This document shows positions 9,718 to 18,052 of a stretch of 64,000 nt of DNA, in pieces. Below the pieces are notes generated by a model, which ran no database searches, was not told where the DNA came from, and saw only the letters and a program-made list of their open reading frames with translations. The position numbers and the translations under genes were made by a program. The stretch comes from Deltaproteobacteria bacterium (GTDB lineage: Bacteria; Myxococcota_A; Polyangia; Polyangiales; Ga0077539). Position 1 is the stretch's first letter. Each line of letters starts with the position of its first letter. The stretch spans positions 124,001-188,000 of the forward strand of contig JADJAE010000005.1 of the NCBI GenBank assembly GCA_016704445.1, given 5' to 3'.

Positions 9718-11670
9718 TCCGTCGCGCCAGGCCGGGCGCACCCTCCCACCGATCGTCGCCAGGAAGCCCCCCTCCACCGCCGCCAGAGACTCCACCACCG
9801 GGTCGACCACCGAGGCCCAGTGCCCACGCAGCTCCGGCAGCGCGGCCTCCAGCTCGGCCCCCCTCGCCCGCAGCGTCACCGGCGCGTCGGTCATCACCCC
9901 GGCGCGCACCAGCATCGCCCTCCTCGCGGGCTCGATGAAGTTGCGGTCGACCTGCGCAAGCGACTCCTCCAGGCCCGCCAGCACCTGGCCCGCGTGGCTC
10001 TCGAAGGCCGCCTGACGCCGCACCGCCATCGAGCGGAGGGCCTCCTCGTGCGCCGCCCCGGACTGCCGCAGCGCCACCGCCAGGCCCGACTCGGTGCGCG
10101 CTCGCTCGGCCGCCAGCTGCTTCAGCTGCACCGCGGCGCGGTCGGCGTCCTCCTTCACCCGGCGCGACTCCGTGGTCAGGCGCTCGACCCGGGCGCGCAG
10201 CTCGTTGCGGGCGGCCACCGCGGCCGCCAGGAGCTCCTCGGCCTGCATCGTGGGCAGGCGACGCGCCGGAACCGACGCGCCGAGCTCCTTCTCGACGTCG
10301 AGGAGTTCCTTGAGGCTCTGGGCCTCGCGCCGCCGCCCCTCTTCGAGTTGCTGGGTGAGCGTGGTGATGGTCGCCTGCTCGGCGCTCGCGCGGGCCCGCA
10401 GCCGGGCCACCTCGGCGTTCATCTCCACGATGCGCTGCTGCCGCTGCTGAAGCTCCCCGCGCAGGTCGTTGACCTCGTCTTCGAGCTCCAGGTGCTTCTT
10501 GCGCCAGTCGTCCTTGCCGAAGAGCGCCGGCTCGTCGCCGCGGTGCTTCGTCAGCGCCGCGTCCTTCACCTGTACCGCCTGCGCCCACTCCGTCGCGTCC
10601 GCCTGGACGGCCGCGATCTGCGAGAGCGCCCGCTCGCCCTCGGCCTGCACCGCGGCCATCGCCTGCGTGTGCGCCTGCCCCTCGGCCTGGATCGCCGCCA
10701 GCGCCGAGCGCGCCAGGTCGACCGAATCGTGGCGGGTGCACCAGCGCAGCACCAGCTTGGCGGTCTCCACCTCGGTGAGCAGCTCGACCTCGCGCTGCAC
10801 CATCGCCGCGACCTCGCCGTCGACCCGACGGAGCTGCACCCCGAGCTCGTCCTGGGCGCGCAGGAGCGCGGCCTCCTGCTGGGCCTGGGACTCCAGCGCC
10901 TGCCGTAGCTGCTGCACCGCGAGGCTCTCCGGAACCGGCGAGGTGATGAGGTCGTCGGGCAGGTGCGCGGCGAAGGGCAGCGCGTCGGGCCACGACGGCG
11001 GGACCTCGCAGCGCGCCACCCGGGAGAGCGCCGCGATGGCCTCGCGCAGCACCGGCAGGGCCTTGCCGTAGAGCCCTCCCACGCGGGCGACGTACTCCTG
11101 GTAGAGGGCGTCGGCGGTGTCGAGGCGCGAGAGGTCGGGGCGGCGCGTGGCGCGGACGGCCTCGAGCAGGCGTTTGCAGAGGTCGCGTAGCTGCGCGGCC
11201 TCGGGCTCGAACTGGCGCAGCAGCTCGGCCTCCTGGGCGCGGCTGTTCTCGAGCTCGGTGCGCTCCATCGACTCGGCGGCGGCGCTGACGCGGGCGGGCG
11301 CTGCGGCGAGCTGTTCGAGGCGGGTGAGCTGGCGGGTGAGCTCGGCGCGGGCGGCGGTCACCCGGCCGGCGAGCGCGCGGAGGTTGGCGTCGTCGTCACC
11401 CTGGAAGGCGAAGCGGCCGGGGACCTCGTAGACGTCCGTGATGCCCTGGAGGGTGGCCGGGTCGCGAGGACGCCAGAGGCCGTCGGCGCTGGGGATCGAC
11501 GGCGCGGCCGAGGCCTCGGTGGCGAGGTGCGCGGCGAGATCGGCGAAGGGCGCGAGGCCGTCGGAGAGGACGCGCTCGCCGAGGCCTAGCACCGTGAGCG
11601 CGGACTCGAACTCCGCGAGGGCCGAGAGGTAGGCGCGGACGGCGGCTTCCCGAGCAGGGCTGGTGGACAT
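9703..11670 (-). CDS. Large coiled-coil protein of unknown function
   Basis: 655 residues with no signal peptide and no membrane segment. From about 110 to 560 it is almost all heptad-like helix rich in Ala/Glu/Gln/Arg (for example LELEDEVNDLRGELQQRQQR and VARLRARASAEQATITTLTQ). A short insert GDEPALFGKDDWRKKH breaks the coil. The N-terminal 100 residues contain a Trp/Pro-rich patch (DGLWRPRDPATLQGITDVYE) suggesting a small folded domain. The architecture is that of a cytoplasmic scaffold or SMC-like rod without an ATPase head. It converges with the VWA gene. The start ATG at 11670 is the first in frame. Confidence 0.7.
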   Translation of the reverse strand: MSTSPAREAAVRAYLSALAEFESALTVLGLGERVLSDGLAPFADLAAHLATEASAAPSIPSADGLWRPRDPATLQGITDVYEVPGRFAFQGDDDANLRALAGRVTAARAELTRQLTRLEQLAAAPARVSAAAESMERTELENSRAQEAELLRQFEPEAAQLRDLCKRLLEAVRATRRPDLSRLDTADALYQEYVARVGGLYGKALPVLREAIAALSRVARCEVPPSWPDALPFAAHLPDDLITSPVPESLAVQQLRQALESQAQQEAALLRAQDELGVQLRRVDGEVAAMVQREVELLTEVETAKLVLRWCTRHDSVDLARSALAAIQAEGQAHTQAMAAVQAEGERALSQIAAVQADATEWAQAVQVKDAALTKHRGDEPALFGKDDWRKKHLELEDEVNDLRGELQQRQQRIVEMNAEVARLRARASAEQATITTLTQQLEEGRRREAQSLKELLDVEKELGASVPARRLPTMQAEELLAAAVAARNELRARVERLTTESRRVKEDADRAAVQLKQLAAERARTESGLAVALRQSGAAHEEALRSMAVRRQAAFESHAGQVLAGLEESLAQVDRNFIEPARRAMLVRAGVMTDAPVTLRARGAELEAALPELRGHWASVVDPVVESLAAVEGGFLATIGGRVRPAWRDGSAHP

Positions 11671-11706
11671 CGACGGGGGTTATACCAGCGGGGCGAGCGG
11701 GCGACC

Positions 11707-12564
11707 TCAGCCCGTCGGGGCGACGGGCTTCTCGGCGGGCTTCTTCGCACGCTTCTTCGCCACGTAGCGCGCCTGGAGCCGCGGGACGTGCGCCCCGAGG
11801 TCGCGGCCCCAGCGCGCCCCGGCGATGCGCTCGAAGTACTCGTTGGTCTGCACCAGCAGCGTCCACAGGCGGTCGCGCAGGGCTACCGCGAACAGCTGCC
11901 CGCTCGTGCGCGAGCTGGCGCGACCGGCGCCCGCGGGGCGGATCTTCTTCAGGAGCTCGGCCCCCAGGGCCTTGGCGCGCTTGACCTGCGCCGCGGTGAC
12001 GGCGCTGCCGGTGCCGAAGAGGTCGCGGTCGGTGTGGAGCACGGCGAGGTCGACGAGGTCGGTGGCGGCGTCGACGAAGCCGCGGCCCCGCCCGATGCGG
12101 GCGACCTCCGCGGGCGAGCACCGGCCGATGAGCGAGAGCGTGTGGGCGTTGGAGAGGAGCAGCTCGCGCAGCGGCCTCGCCTCGCGCAGCATCGCGCGCA
12201 CCTCGCCGGTGATGCGCGGATCAGCCGGGACGCGGCTGGCGGCGTAGACCAGCGCCTGCGCGAGCGACTCGACGCCCTGGACGCGGGCCCAGTCGACGCG
12301 AAAGCCGGTGGCGTCGATCTCGGCGCGAGCTTCGAGGAGCGCCGAGCGACCGAGCACGGCGTTGTGATAGGCGAGGTGCGGATCGGCGTGGCAGCGCAGC
12401 ACGTCGGTGGGGCGCAGCGCGTCCGCCCGGGTGCGGAAGAGCTCGACGGCGTCCGCCGAGCCCTCGACCTCGGGGGCGTCGGGCTCGACGTCGATGACCG
12501 ACGAGACGCGACGCTTGGGGGCAACGGGTGACTTCTTCCTGGTGGTTGTGACCGGTCTTGCCAT
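11707..12564 (-). CDS. Conserved hypothetical protein, helical, basic tail
   Basis: 285 residues from the ATG at 12564, chosen because AGGAGGG lies just upstream. The open frame continues to 13377 but only through the 42-bp repeat array. The N-terminus is basic (MARPVTTTRKKSPVAPKRRV), the middle is helical and Ala/Leu-rich (ALVYAASRVPADPRITGEVR, RELLLSNAHTLSLIGRCSPA), and the C-terminus is very Lys-rich (KKRAKKPAEKP). No signal, membrane segment or catalytic motif is visible. The basic ends suggest contact with nucleic acid. It is preceded by a 42-bp tandem array that separates it from a divergent ATPase gene. Confidence 0.6.
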   Translation of the reverse strand: MARPVTTTRKKSPVAPKRRVSSVIDVEPDAPEVEGSADAVELFRTRADALRPTDVLRCHADPHLAYHNAVLGRSALLEARAEIDATGFRVDWARVQGVESLAQALVYAASRVPADPRITGEVRAMLREARPLRELLLSNAHTLSLIGRCSPAEVARIGRGRGFVDAATDLVDLAVLHTDRDLFGTGSAVTAAQVKRAKALGAELLKKIRPAGAGRASSRTSGQLFAVALRDRLWTLLVQTNEYFERIAGARWGRDLGAHVPRLQARYVAKKRAKKPAEKPVAPTG

Positions 12565-12637
12565 GAATGGACCCTCCTGAGCGTCGATCGTAGATCCGGG
12601 CGCGCGAGCGTCGGGAGGACGAAATGCACGAGGATGC

Positions 12638-13032
12638 AAGCATCGCGGGTGCTCCCCGGAGGGTGGATGTACGTCCGGGGAGCATCCCAGTTGCTCCCCG
12701 GCGGGCGCGAGGTGTGCCGGGGAGCAACTGGGATGCTCACAGACGGGCGCGAGAGGCGCCGGGGAGCAACCGGGATGCTCCGCAACGGGCGGGAGAGGCG
12801 CCGGGGAGCAACCGGGATGCTCGCAGGAGGGTCGAGTATCCGTCGGCGAGCAACCGGGATGCTCGCAGGAGGGTGCGAGAGGCGCCGGGGAGCATCTGGC
12901 GAGCTCGCGGGCGGGTGAGAGATGGGCTGCGGAGTACTCGGAGAGCTCGCAGGCGGGCGAAAGGTGCGCTGCGGAGCACTCGGAGAGCTCGCGGGCGGGT
13001 CGATCGTCCGTTGGCGAGCGCCTGATGGTGCT
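12638..13032. repeat. 42-bp tandem array (about 10 units) with an embedded inverted repeat
   Basis: A 17-bp block recurs exactly every 42 bp, at 12638, 12680, 12722, 12764, 12806, 12848, 12890, 12932, 12974 and 13016. The central copies read GAGCAACCGGGATGCTC, an inverted repeat GAGCA-N7-TGCTC. The copy at 12680 (GAGCATCCCAGTTGCTC) is the exact reverse complement of the one at 12722. The 25-bp pieces between blocks are also related to each other (consensus near GCAGGCGGGYGCGAGAGGCGCCGGG), so this is a minisatellite rather than a CRISPR. Because 42 is a multiple of 3, all frames stay open across it, giving spurious 14-residue protein repeats. It fills the gap between divergent genes at 12564 and 13117. 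Confidence 0.9.
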
Positions 13033-13116
13033 GCGATATCCTCCGCACCGATACCGCCACCCTGCCGAGCGCTGGGTGCTGCGGGCGTGAGCGACGGGGC
13101 GTGATAGGAGCGAAGC

Positions 13117-14247
13117 GTGACGATCACGAAGGTTGTGCTGGAGAACTTCAAGAGCCACTCGCGGACGGAGATTCCGCTGCGCCCGCTGACGGTGCTGGTG
13201 GGACCCAACAGCGTGGGGAAGACGAGCGTGCTGGAGGCGATCGAGTGGATCGTCGGGCCCGCTACGTCCAACGAGATCGCGTTCCTTGCGAGCGACCCCA
13301 GCGAGCGACGCAAACTCCGCTTTGGCGCCAGCGAGATGGTTCTGCAGGTGGACGGGCCGATCGCGAGCGAGTCCCAATTGTGGCTGGGGATCGCGCGAGA
13401 CGACGCGGGCGAGTACTCCCAGACCCGATCGTGGAAGAACAAGGGCGCCAAAGGAAGTCGCACCGCGCTGTCGTCCGGGGTGCAGGAACTCGACGCGGAG
13501 TTCAACGATATCCGGCGCTCGGTGCTGGGCGCGGTCACCCTGCTTCGACTGGAACGGGAGCAGCTCGTGTCTCCGAGCACGGTGGAGTTCGGTCGACTGG
13601 TGAGTTCGCTCGACGAGTGGGGCGGGGGTCTAGCCGGGGTCCTCGCCGTCACGAAGCTATTTCGACCGGAGGTCTTTGGAGCGATCGTCGCGGCGCTTCG
13701 ACAGGTGGTTCCATCGGTGGAGGACATCCACGTGGCGTCGTCGACCTTCACTCGAAAGTCTTGGACCTACCACGGGCCGAACGAGCCGCGAACTGAGGAG
13801 AACGAGGAGCTGAACGGTGCTGAGCTGCGGTTCGACTTTGTCGGCGCCAGGGACATCACAGCGAAGGAGGTAAGCGAGGGGACGCTGATCGCGCTCGGCA
13901 TCCTGACGGCGGCGCTTACCGGACCTGACGGCCCGCGGGTGATCCTCCTCGACGACATCGAGCGCGCGCTGCATCCGCGAGCCCAGCGCGAGCTCATCCG
14001 GATGCTGCGGCAGATCATCGCCGACAACCCGCAGCTCCAGATCATCGCCACGAGTCACTCCCCCTACCTCGTCGACGAGTTCGAGCCCGAGGAGGTGATC
14101 GTCTTCGCGCTCCGGAGGGACGGCACCAGCGCGGCCCGCCCGCTGAGCGAACACCCGCGCATCAAGCAGGCGCTCGAGGTGCTCACGACGGGGGAGTTCC
14201 TCGCGGCGGAGGAGGAGGCGTGGGTGACGGGGGAGAGCGATGGCTGA
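13117..14247 (+). CDS. AAA/ABC-type ATPase of an OLD/PARIS-like defence pair
   Basis: 376 residues, GTG start at 13117 with AGGAG 6 bases upstream. Walker A GPNSVGKTS (29-37) is followed by a 200-residue insert. The C-terminal half carries the ABC-like signature VSEGTLIALG (about 252-261), Walker B RVILLDDIE (about 274-282) with D-loop ALHP, and the switch His in ATSHSPYLVDEF (about 311-322). This is the compact ATPase fold shared by OLD-family, RecF-like and AAA_15/AAA_21 proteins that partner with TOPRIM effectors. The stop overlaps the next gene by 8 bp, so the two are co-translated. A role as the sensor and motor of an anti-phage pair is inferred from this arrangement. Confidence 0.85.
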   Translation: MTITKVVLENFKSHSRTEIPLRPLTVLVGPNSVGKTSVLEAIEWIVGPATSNEIAFLASDPSERRKLRFGASEMVLQVDGPIASESQLWLGIARDDAGEYSQTRSWKNKGAKGSRTALSSGVQELDAEFNDIRRSVLGAVTLLRLEREQLVSPSTVEFGRLVSSLDEWGGGLAGVLAVTKLFRPEVFGAIVAALRQVVPSVEDIHVASSTFTRKSWTYHGPNEPRTEENEELNGAELRFDFVGARDITAKEVSEGTLIALGILTAALTGPDGPRVILLDDIERALHPRAQRELIRMLRQIIADNPQLQIIATSHSPYLVDEFEPEEVIVFALRRDGTSAARPLSEHPRIKQALEVLTTGEFLAAEEEAWVTGESDG

Positions 14248-15043
14248 GCTCCCGCAGCGCTGGGTGGTCGTCTGCGAGCACAGGAGCGACGCTGACATCG
14301 CCTGCGGCCTCGCCGACCGGGTGGCGGTCGAGCCGGATTCGAAGCAAGCGCAGCGTGTGTCGGCGCCCCTCGACGCCGTTCGTCGCTGGAGTGGAGAAGA
14401 CCCCGACCCGGCGGGGAATGCTCGGCCGTTGCTCTGGAGCCGGGTGAAGCAGCGTGCCCGCGCGCTGGGCATCTCGCCGCACGGCTATGGCCGGGGCGGT
14501 GTCGAGGGAATCGAGAGCGCGGAGATACGGAAGGTCATCGCGGTGGTGACCCACAAGGGAGTCGATCGGCCCGCAGGCGTCCTGCTGGTGCGCGACACCG
14601 ACGGCGATCAGGACCGCCGTCGCAGCTATCGCACCTCGGTCGACGCGCTGAACGCAGCGTACAGCGGAGCGGCGACACCGATGCGCGCCCTGCTCGCGTT
14701 GCCGCACCCGGAGATGGAGGCGTGGCTCCTGGCCGGCTTCGACCCTTCCGACGACGACGAGCGTGACCGGCTCAAGGCCGCGCGGACCCGCCTTGGCGTG
14801 GACCCGCGCGAGAGGTCACACGAGCTCAACCCCGGACGCACGGCGACCGATGCCGGGCGCGTGAAGAACAGCACCAAGAACGCCCTCGATGACCTGTGCG
14901 CGGACGACCACGACCGCAAGCGCCAGTGTTGGGAGGGTGCGTCCATCGCCGTCCTCCGCAAGCGAGGCGAGCATAACGGTCTGGCGGAGTTCCTCAACGG
15001 CGTGGTCACGCAGTACGTCGCGTCGCTGAAGGGCGCGCGGTAG
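14240..15043 (+). CDS. TOPRIM-like (DUF4276-like) partner protein of the ATPase
   Basis: 267 residues. WVVVCEHRSDADI near the start supplies a Glu at 13 after a hydrophobic strand, and GVLLVRDTDGDQDRRR (113-128) supplies an Asp-x-Asp-x-Asp cluster after a second strand. That is the acidic pattern of TOPRIM-fold nucleases. PHPEMEAWLLAGF (155-167) resembles the 'EaWlLaD' block that follows in DUF4276/DUF4435-type effectors. The later part is helical and basic (NSTKNALDDLC...). The start overlaps the ATPase stop by 8 bp. As in PARIS and OLD two-component systems, the likely role is a nuclease or tRNA/DNA-cleaving effector released or activated by the ATPase. The family call is by motif only; catalytic metal binding is inferred. 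Confidence 0.65.
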   Translation: MAELPQRWVVVCEHRSDADIACGLADRVAVEPDSKQAQRVSAPLDAVRRWSGEDPDPAGNARPLLWSRVKQRARALGISPHGYGRGGVEGIESAEIRKVIAVVTHKGVDRPAGVLLVRDTDGDQDRRRSYRTSVDALNAAYSGAATPMRALLALPHPEMEAWLLAGFDPSDDDERDRLKAARTRLGVDPRERSHELNPGRTATDAGRVKNSTKNALDDLCADDHDRKRQCWEGASIAVLRKRGEHNGLAEFLNGVVTQYVASLKGAR

Positions 15044-15241
15044 AGCGGTGGCCTGACGAGTGAGGGACGCCGCCGTCGGCCCCTCACCAGCTGGGCCCCT
15101 GGCGGGGGGGCCCGGGGGTCGACTGAGAGGGACGATGAGGCCCGTGGATCCGCCAGTTCGCACACGGGGGCCCGGGGGGGGGGAGGGGGGGAGGGGAGGG
15201 GGCCGACGGCGGCGTCCCTCACTCGTCAGGCCACCGCTCTA
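15041..15241. repeat. 43-bp perfect inverted repeat with G-run loop
   Basis: The left arm 15041-15083 begins with the stop codon of the TOPRIM-like gene (TAGAGCGGTGGCCTGACGAG...). The right arm 15199-15241 is its exact reverse complement. The 115-base spacer is very GC-rich and ends in G10-A-G7-A-G4-A-G5 (15174-15202), a strong G-quadruplex motif. It lies between convergent genes, so it could act as a terminator for both. The length of the stem and the homopolymers also fit a fold-back or assembly artefact. Confidence 0.85.
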
Positions 15242-15267
15242 GCGGCGCTTCAGCTCCGTCCTCCCCC

Positions 15268-16770
15268 TCAATACCGGACGTTGTCGATGGTCACGTCGTA
15301 GCCCGAGGTGGCGCCCGGCGGGTGCACCTCGTTGAGCTCGCAGCGCGTCTCGCCCGCGGCGTTGACGCGCGTCGTGACGTCCACCGCGCGCCACATCGCG
15401 CCGCGAGCGAAGCCGCCCGTCGCCGCGAAGCCGGTCACCAGGTCGGGCGCGGCGCCGTATGTTCCGTAGAGCCGACCGTCGCAGTAGATGTTCACCACCG
15501 GGTGGGTGAGCGTCCCGGTGAAGTTGTGCGCCATCACCCGGAAGGTCTCGCCGTCGCGGGGGCGGTCGATGTTGATGTTCTCGGGCGTTCCGCGGGCCTT
15601 GGAGAGGTTGTTGTCGATGTCGAGCCGGGGGTTGGCGCAGAAGCCCAGCGCCCGCCACTCGGGGCCGTGAGGGCCGTCCTGGCACTCGCTGAGCGGCGAC
15701 GGGAGATAGCCCCAGTTGGCGCGCGGCGTGGGGGAGCCGCCGGTCTCGCCCCGGATCACCGCCTCGCAATTGGCCCAGCTACAGGCGTCCTGCGTGGGCT
15801 GCGCGGCGCCCACGGCGGGCCACCACGGGGCGCGGCTGCCGGGGCGGTGGAGGTAGAGGTCCACGTCGACGTCGTTGCTGCGATCCCAGCAGAGCTCGAC
15901 GCGAAGACCAGGGCCCGCGATGTGGACCACGAAGGTGCATGACAGCGTGCTGCCATCGGGGACCGTCACCGTCAGGGTGACCGTGTAGTCGCCGGAGAGC
16001 GAAGGGCGGAAGACCGCGTCGCGCTGGTTGGGGGTGGTGAGCGTGAAGCTGCTCATCGCCACGAGCTGATCGCAGGGACCTCCCTGGATGGTCCATCGCC
16101 ACGAGGTGGCGCGGCCGCCGAAGAAGAGGGCGCCGCGCAAGGGGTACTCCCCGAAGGGGTGGCCATCGGGGACGCGAGGGTCGCCCGGTCCGGGGCACAG
16201 GATGGGGCAGCCGAGGTCGGTGAGGCAGCCGGTGCAGGTGTTGTCCTGGCCGTTGCAGATGTCGGGCTGCGGGGAGATGCCGCCTTCGCACTCGGTCCAT
16301 CGGCCGATGGCGAGGCAGCGCTGGGTGCCGTCGCGGCAGGCGCCTACGTCACGGCGGCCGGGAGGTCCGTCGAAGCAGGGCTGCACCGCGCCCGGGACGC
16401 ACCTGCACCCGTCGTCCGAGCGGCCGTTGCAGTCGTCGTCGAGCCCGTTGGCGCAGAACTCGAAGCGACCGCAGAAGTCCCGCACCGGCCTGCACGCATC
16501 GGGAGCGTCGGGAGCGTCGGGAGCGTCGGGAGCGTCGGGGACATCGGGGACATCGGGAGCGTCGAAGACGTCGGGAGCGTCGAAGGCGTCGAAGACGTCG
16601 AAGACGTCGAAGACGTCGGGGGCGTCGAAGGCGTCGGAGGCGTCGGAGGCGTCCACGATGTCGCTCGCGTCGACGACGTCGGAAGCTGCGTCGATGCGCT
16701 CATCGCGGAGGCCCGTACGCGCCCCGCAACCCGCCAGAAACAGGGCCACGATCGCTGCTCGCCTGGACAT
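15268..16770 (-). CDS. MopE-like lipoprotein with Asp-Ala repeat linker
   Basis: 500 residues. The signal MSRRAAIVALFLAGCGA has its lipobox at Cys15. Residues about 25-92 are a low-complexity linker of D-A/V-x units (ASDAFDAPDVFDVFDVFDAF) encoded by short GTCGGGAGC/GTCGAAGAC-type DNA repeats (about 16500-16680). Next comes CANGLDDDCNGRSDDGCRC, the C-x-N-G-x-D-D-D-C-N-G motif of MopE-like putative metal-binding proteins. Further Cys pairs and an Ig/PKD-like strand region (FRPSLSGDYTVTLTVTVPDG) follow, and the C-terminal 180 residues read as a jelly-roll-like domain. Exported, lipid-anchored and probably metal-binding at the surface. It follows the DUF1015 gene by 13 bp and may be the last gene of that run. 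Confidence 0.8.
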   Translation of the reverse strand: MSRRAAIVALFLAGCGARTGLRDERIDAASDVVDASDIVDASDASDAFDAPDVFDVFDVFDAFDAPDVFDAPDVPDVPDAPDAPDAPDAPDACRPVRDFCGRFEFCANGLDDDCNGRSDDGCRCVPGAVQPCFDGPPGRRDVGACRDGTQRCLAIGRWTECEGGISPQPDICNGQDNTCTGCLTDLGCPILCPGPGDPRVPDGHPFGEYPLRGALFFGGRATSWRWTIQGGPCDQLVAMSSFTLTTPNQRDAVFRPSLSGDYTVTLTVTVPDGSTLSCTFVVHIAGPGLRVELCWDRSNDVDVDLYLHRPGSRAPWWPAVGAAQPTQDACSWANCEAVIRGETGGSPTPRANWGYLPSPLSECQDGPHGPEWRALGFCANPRLDIDNNLSKARGTPENINIDRPRDGETFRVMAHNFTGTLTHPVVNIYCDGRLYGTYGAAPDLVTGFAATGGFARGAMWRAVDVTTRVNAAGETRCELNEVHPPGATSGYDVTIDNVRY

Positions 16771-16783
16771 CGCGGCGACGCTA

Positions 16784-18001
16784 TCACCCCATCAGGTGAA
16801 CGAAGAGCCCGCTGCGCAGCTTGGGCTCGAACCACGTGCTCTTCGGCGGCATCAGCAGCCCCGCGTCGCTCACCGCGAGCAGCTCGCCGATGCGCGTCGG
16901 GTACATCGCGATCGCAAGCGACCAGCCCTCCTCGCGCACGCGGCGCTCCAGCTCGTTGGTCCCTCGGATGCCGCCCACGAAGTCGACGTGGTCGTCGCGA
17001 CGCGGGTCGGTGATGCCGAAGATGCGGTCGAGGACGAGGTCCTGGCAGAGCGAGGCGTCGAGCGATGCCACCGGGTCGGAGGTGTTCCAGAGGCCCTCGC
17101 GGACGGTGCCGAGGTACCAGCGGCCGCCCACGTAGAAGCCCATCGACTTCGGTGACGGAGGCGACGCCGTCGTGGCGGGCTCGAGGGCGCAGACGGCTCC
17201 CAGCGCGGCGAGAAGCGCCTCGGGAGAGCGCCCCTGCCGGTCGCGTACCAGCCGGTGGTACGCCAGGATCTGAAGCTGCTCATCGGGGAAGAGCACCGCG
17301 AGGAAGCGGTCGTGCTCGCCGGGGGTTCCGAGGCGCTTCGCGTGGACGCGCGACGAGGCGGCGCTTCGATGGTGGCCGTCGGCGACGTAGAGCGCGGGCA
17401 CCTCGACGAAGTGCGCCGAGAGCGCGTCGGACTGCTCCTCCGTAGGGACCCACACCGTATGCCGGATGCCGTCGTCGGTGGTCAGGTCGGTGTCGGGGGC
17501 GAGCGCGGTGATGGCCGAGACCAGCGCGTCGATGGCCGGATGCGCCCGGTACGCCAGGAACACCGGCTCGTCATGCGCATCGAGCACATCGATGTGGCGG
17601 GTGCGGTCGTCCTCTTTGTCCGCGCGGGTCTTCTCGTGCTTGCGAATGATGTCCTGGTCGTACTCGTCGACCGAGACGCAGCCGACGAGGCCCACCTGGC
17701 GGTGCGTTCCCATGGTCTGGGCGTAGACGTAGAGGCGCGGGGAGGCGTCCTGCAGCAGCACCCCGCGGTCGCGCAGCTCGGCGAGGTTGCGCGCACCCTG
17801 GGCGTAGACCTCGTCGGCGTGCTCATCGACGCCAGGGGCGAGGTCGACCTCGGGGCGGGCCACCCGGAGGAAGGAGTCGACGTTGCCCGAGGCGAGCGCG
17901 CGGGCCTCGCGGGTGTTGATCACGTCGTAGGGCGGAGAGGCCACCCGGGCAGCGAGGCCAGGGGGCGGACGAAGCGCGCGAAACGGTCGTACCAGGGCCA
18001 T
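16784..18001 (-). CDS. DUF1015 family protein
   Basis: 405 residues. The family hallmark is the N-terminal ALVRPFRALRPPPGLAARVASPPYDVINTREARAL region, which in homologues reads '...P..YDV...EA'. Internal matches include HEKTRADKEDDR, the ADGHHRSAAS block (about residue 209), which is the most conserved DUF1015 motif, and NPxx-like LFPDEQLQILAYHRLVRD. Cytoplasmic with no membrane segment. The biochemical role is not established as far as I know, though the conserved 'DGHHR' patch suggests an enzyme active site. It lies 51 bp downstream of the anti-sigma gene and 13 bp upstream of the MopE-like lipoprotein. Confidence 0.88.
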   Translation of the reverse strand: MALVRPFRALRPPPGLAARVASPPYDVINTREARALASGNVDSFLRVARPEVDLAPGVDEHADEVYAQGARNLAELRDRGVLLQDASPRLYVYAQTMGTHRQVGLVGCVSVDEYDQDIIRKHEKTRADKEDDRTRHIDVLDAHDEPVFLAYRAHPAIDALVSAITALAPDTDLTTDDGIRHTVWVPTEEQSDALSAHFVEVPALYVADGHHRSAASSRVHAKRLGTPGEHDRFLAVLFPDEQLQILAYHRLVRDRQGRSPEALLAALGAVCALEPATTASPPSPKSMGFYVGGRWYLGTVREGLWNTSDPVASLDASLCQDLVLDRIFGITDPRRDDHVDFVGGIRGTNELERRVREEGWSLAIAMYPTRIGELLAVSDAGLLMPPKSTWFEPKLRSGLFVHLMG

Positions 18002-18052
18002 GCCGGGGGGTCTCGCATGGGGCGATGGCGGGTGTCCATCGGTGCGGTCGGA

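Noticed and set aside
12638..13032. CRISPR array
   Set aside because: The 17-bp block repeats every 42 bp, but the intervening 25-bp pieces are also alike, the block is short and changes orientation, and no cas gene is near.
12565..13377. N-terminal extension of the 11707 gene through the 42-bp array
   Set aside because: The 42-bp period keeps all frames open, and a strong ribosome site precedes the ATG at 12564. The 14-residue repeats would be a by-product.
13286..13603. Second gene inside the AAA ATPase region (+ strand, other frame)
   Set aside because: Shadow frame; the ATPase motifs run across the same DNA in frame 13117.
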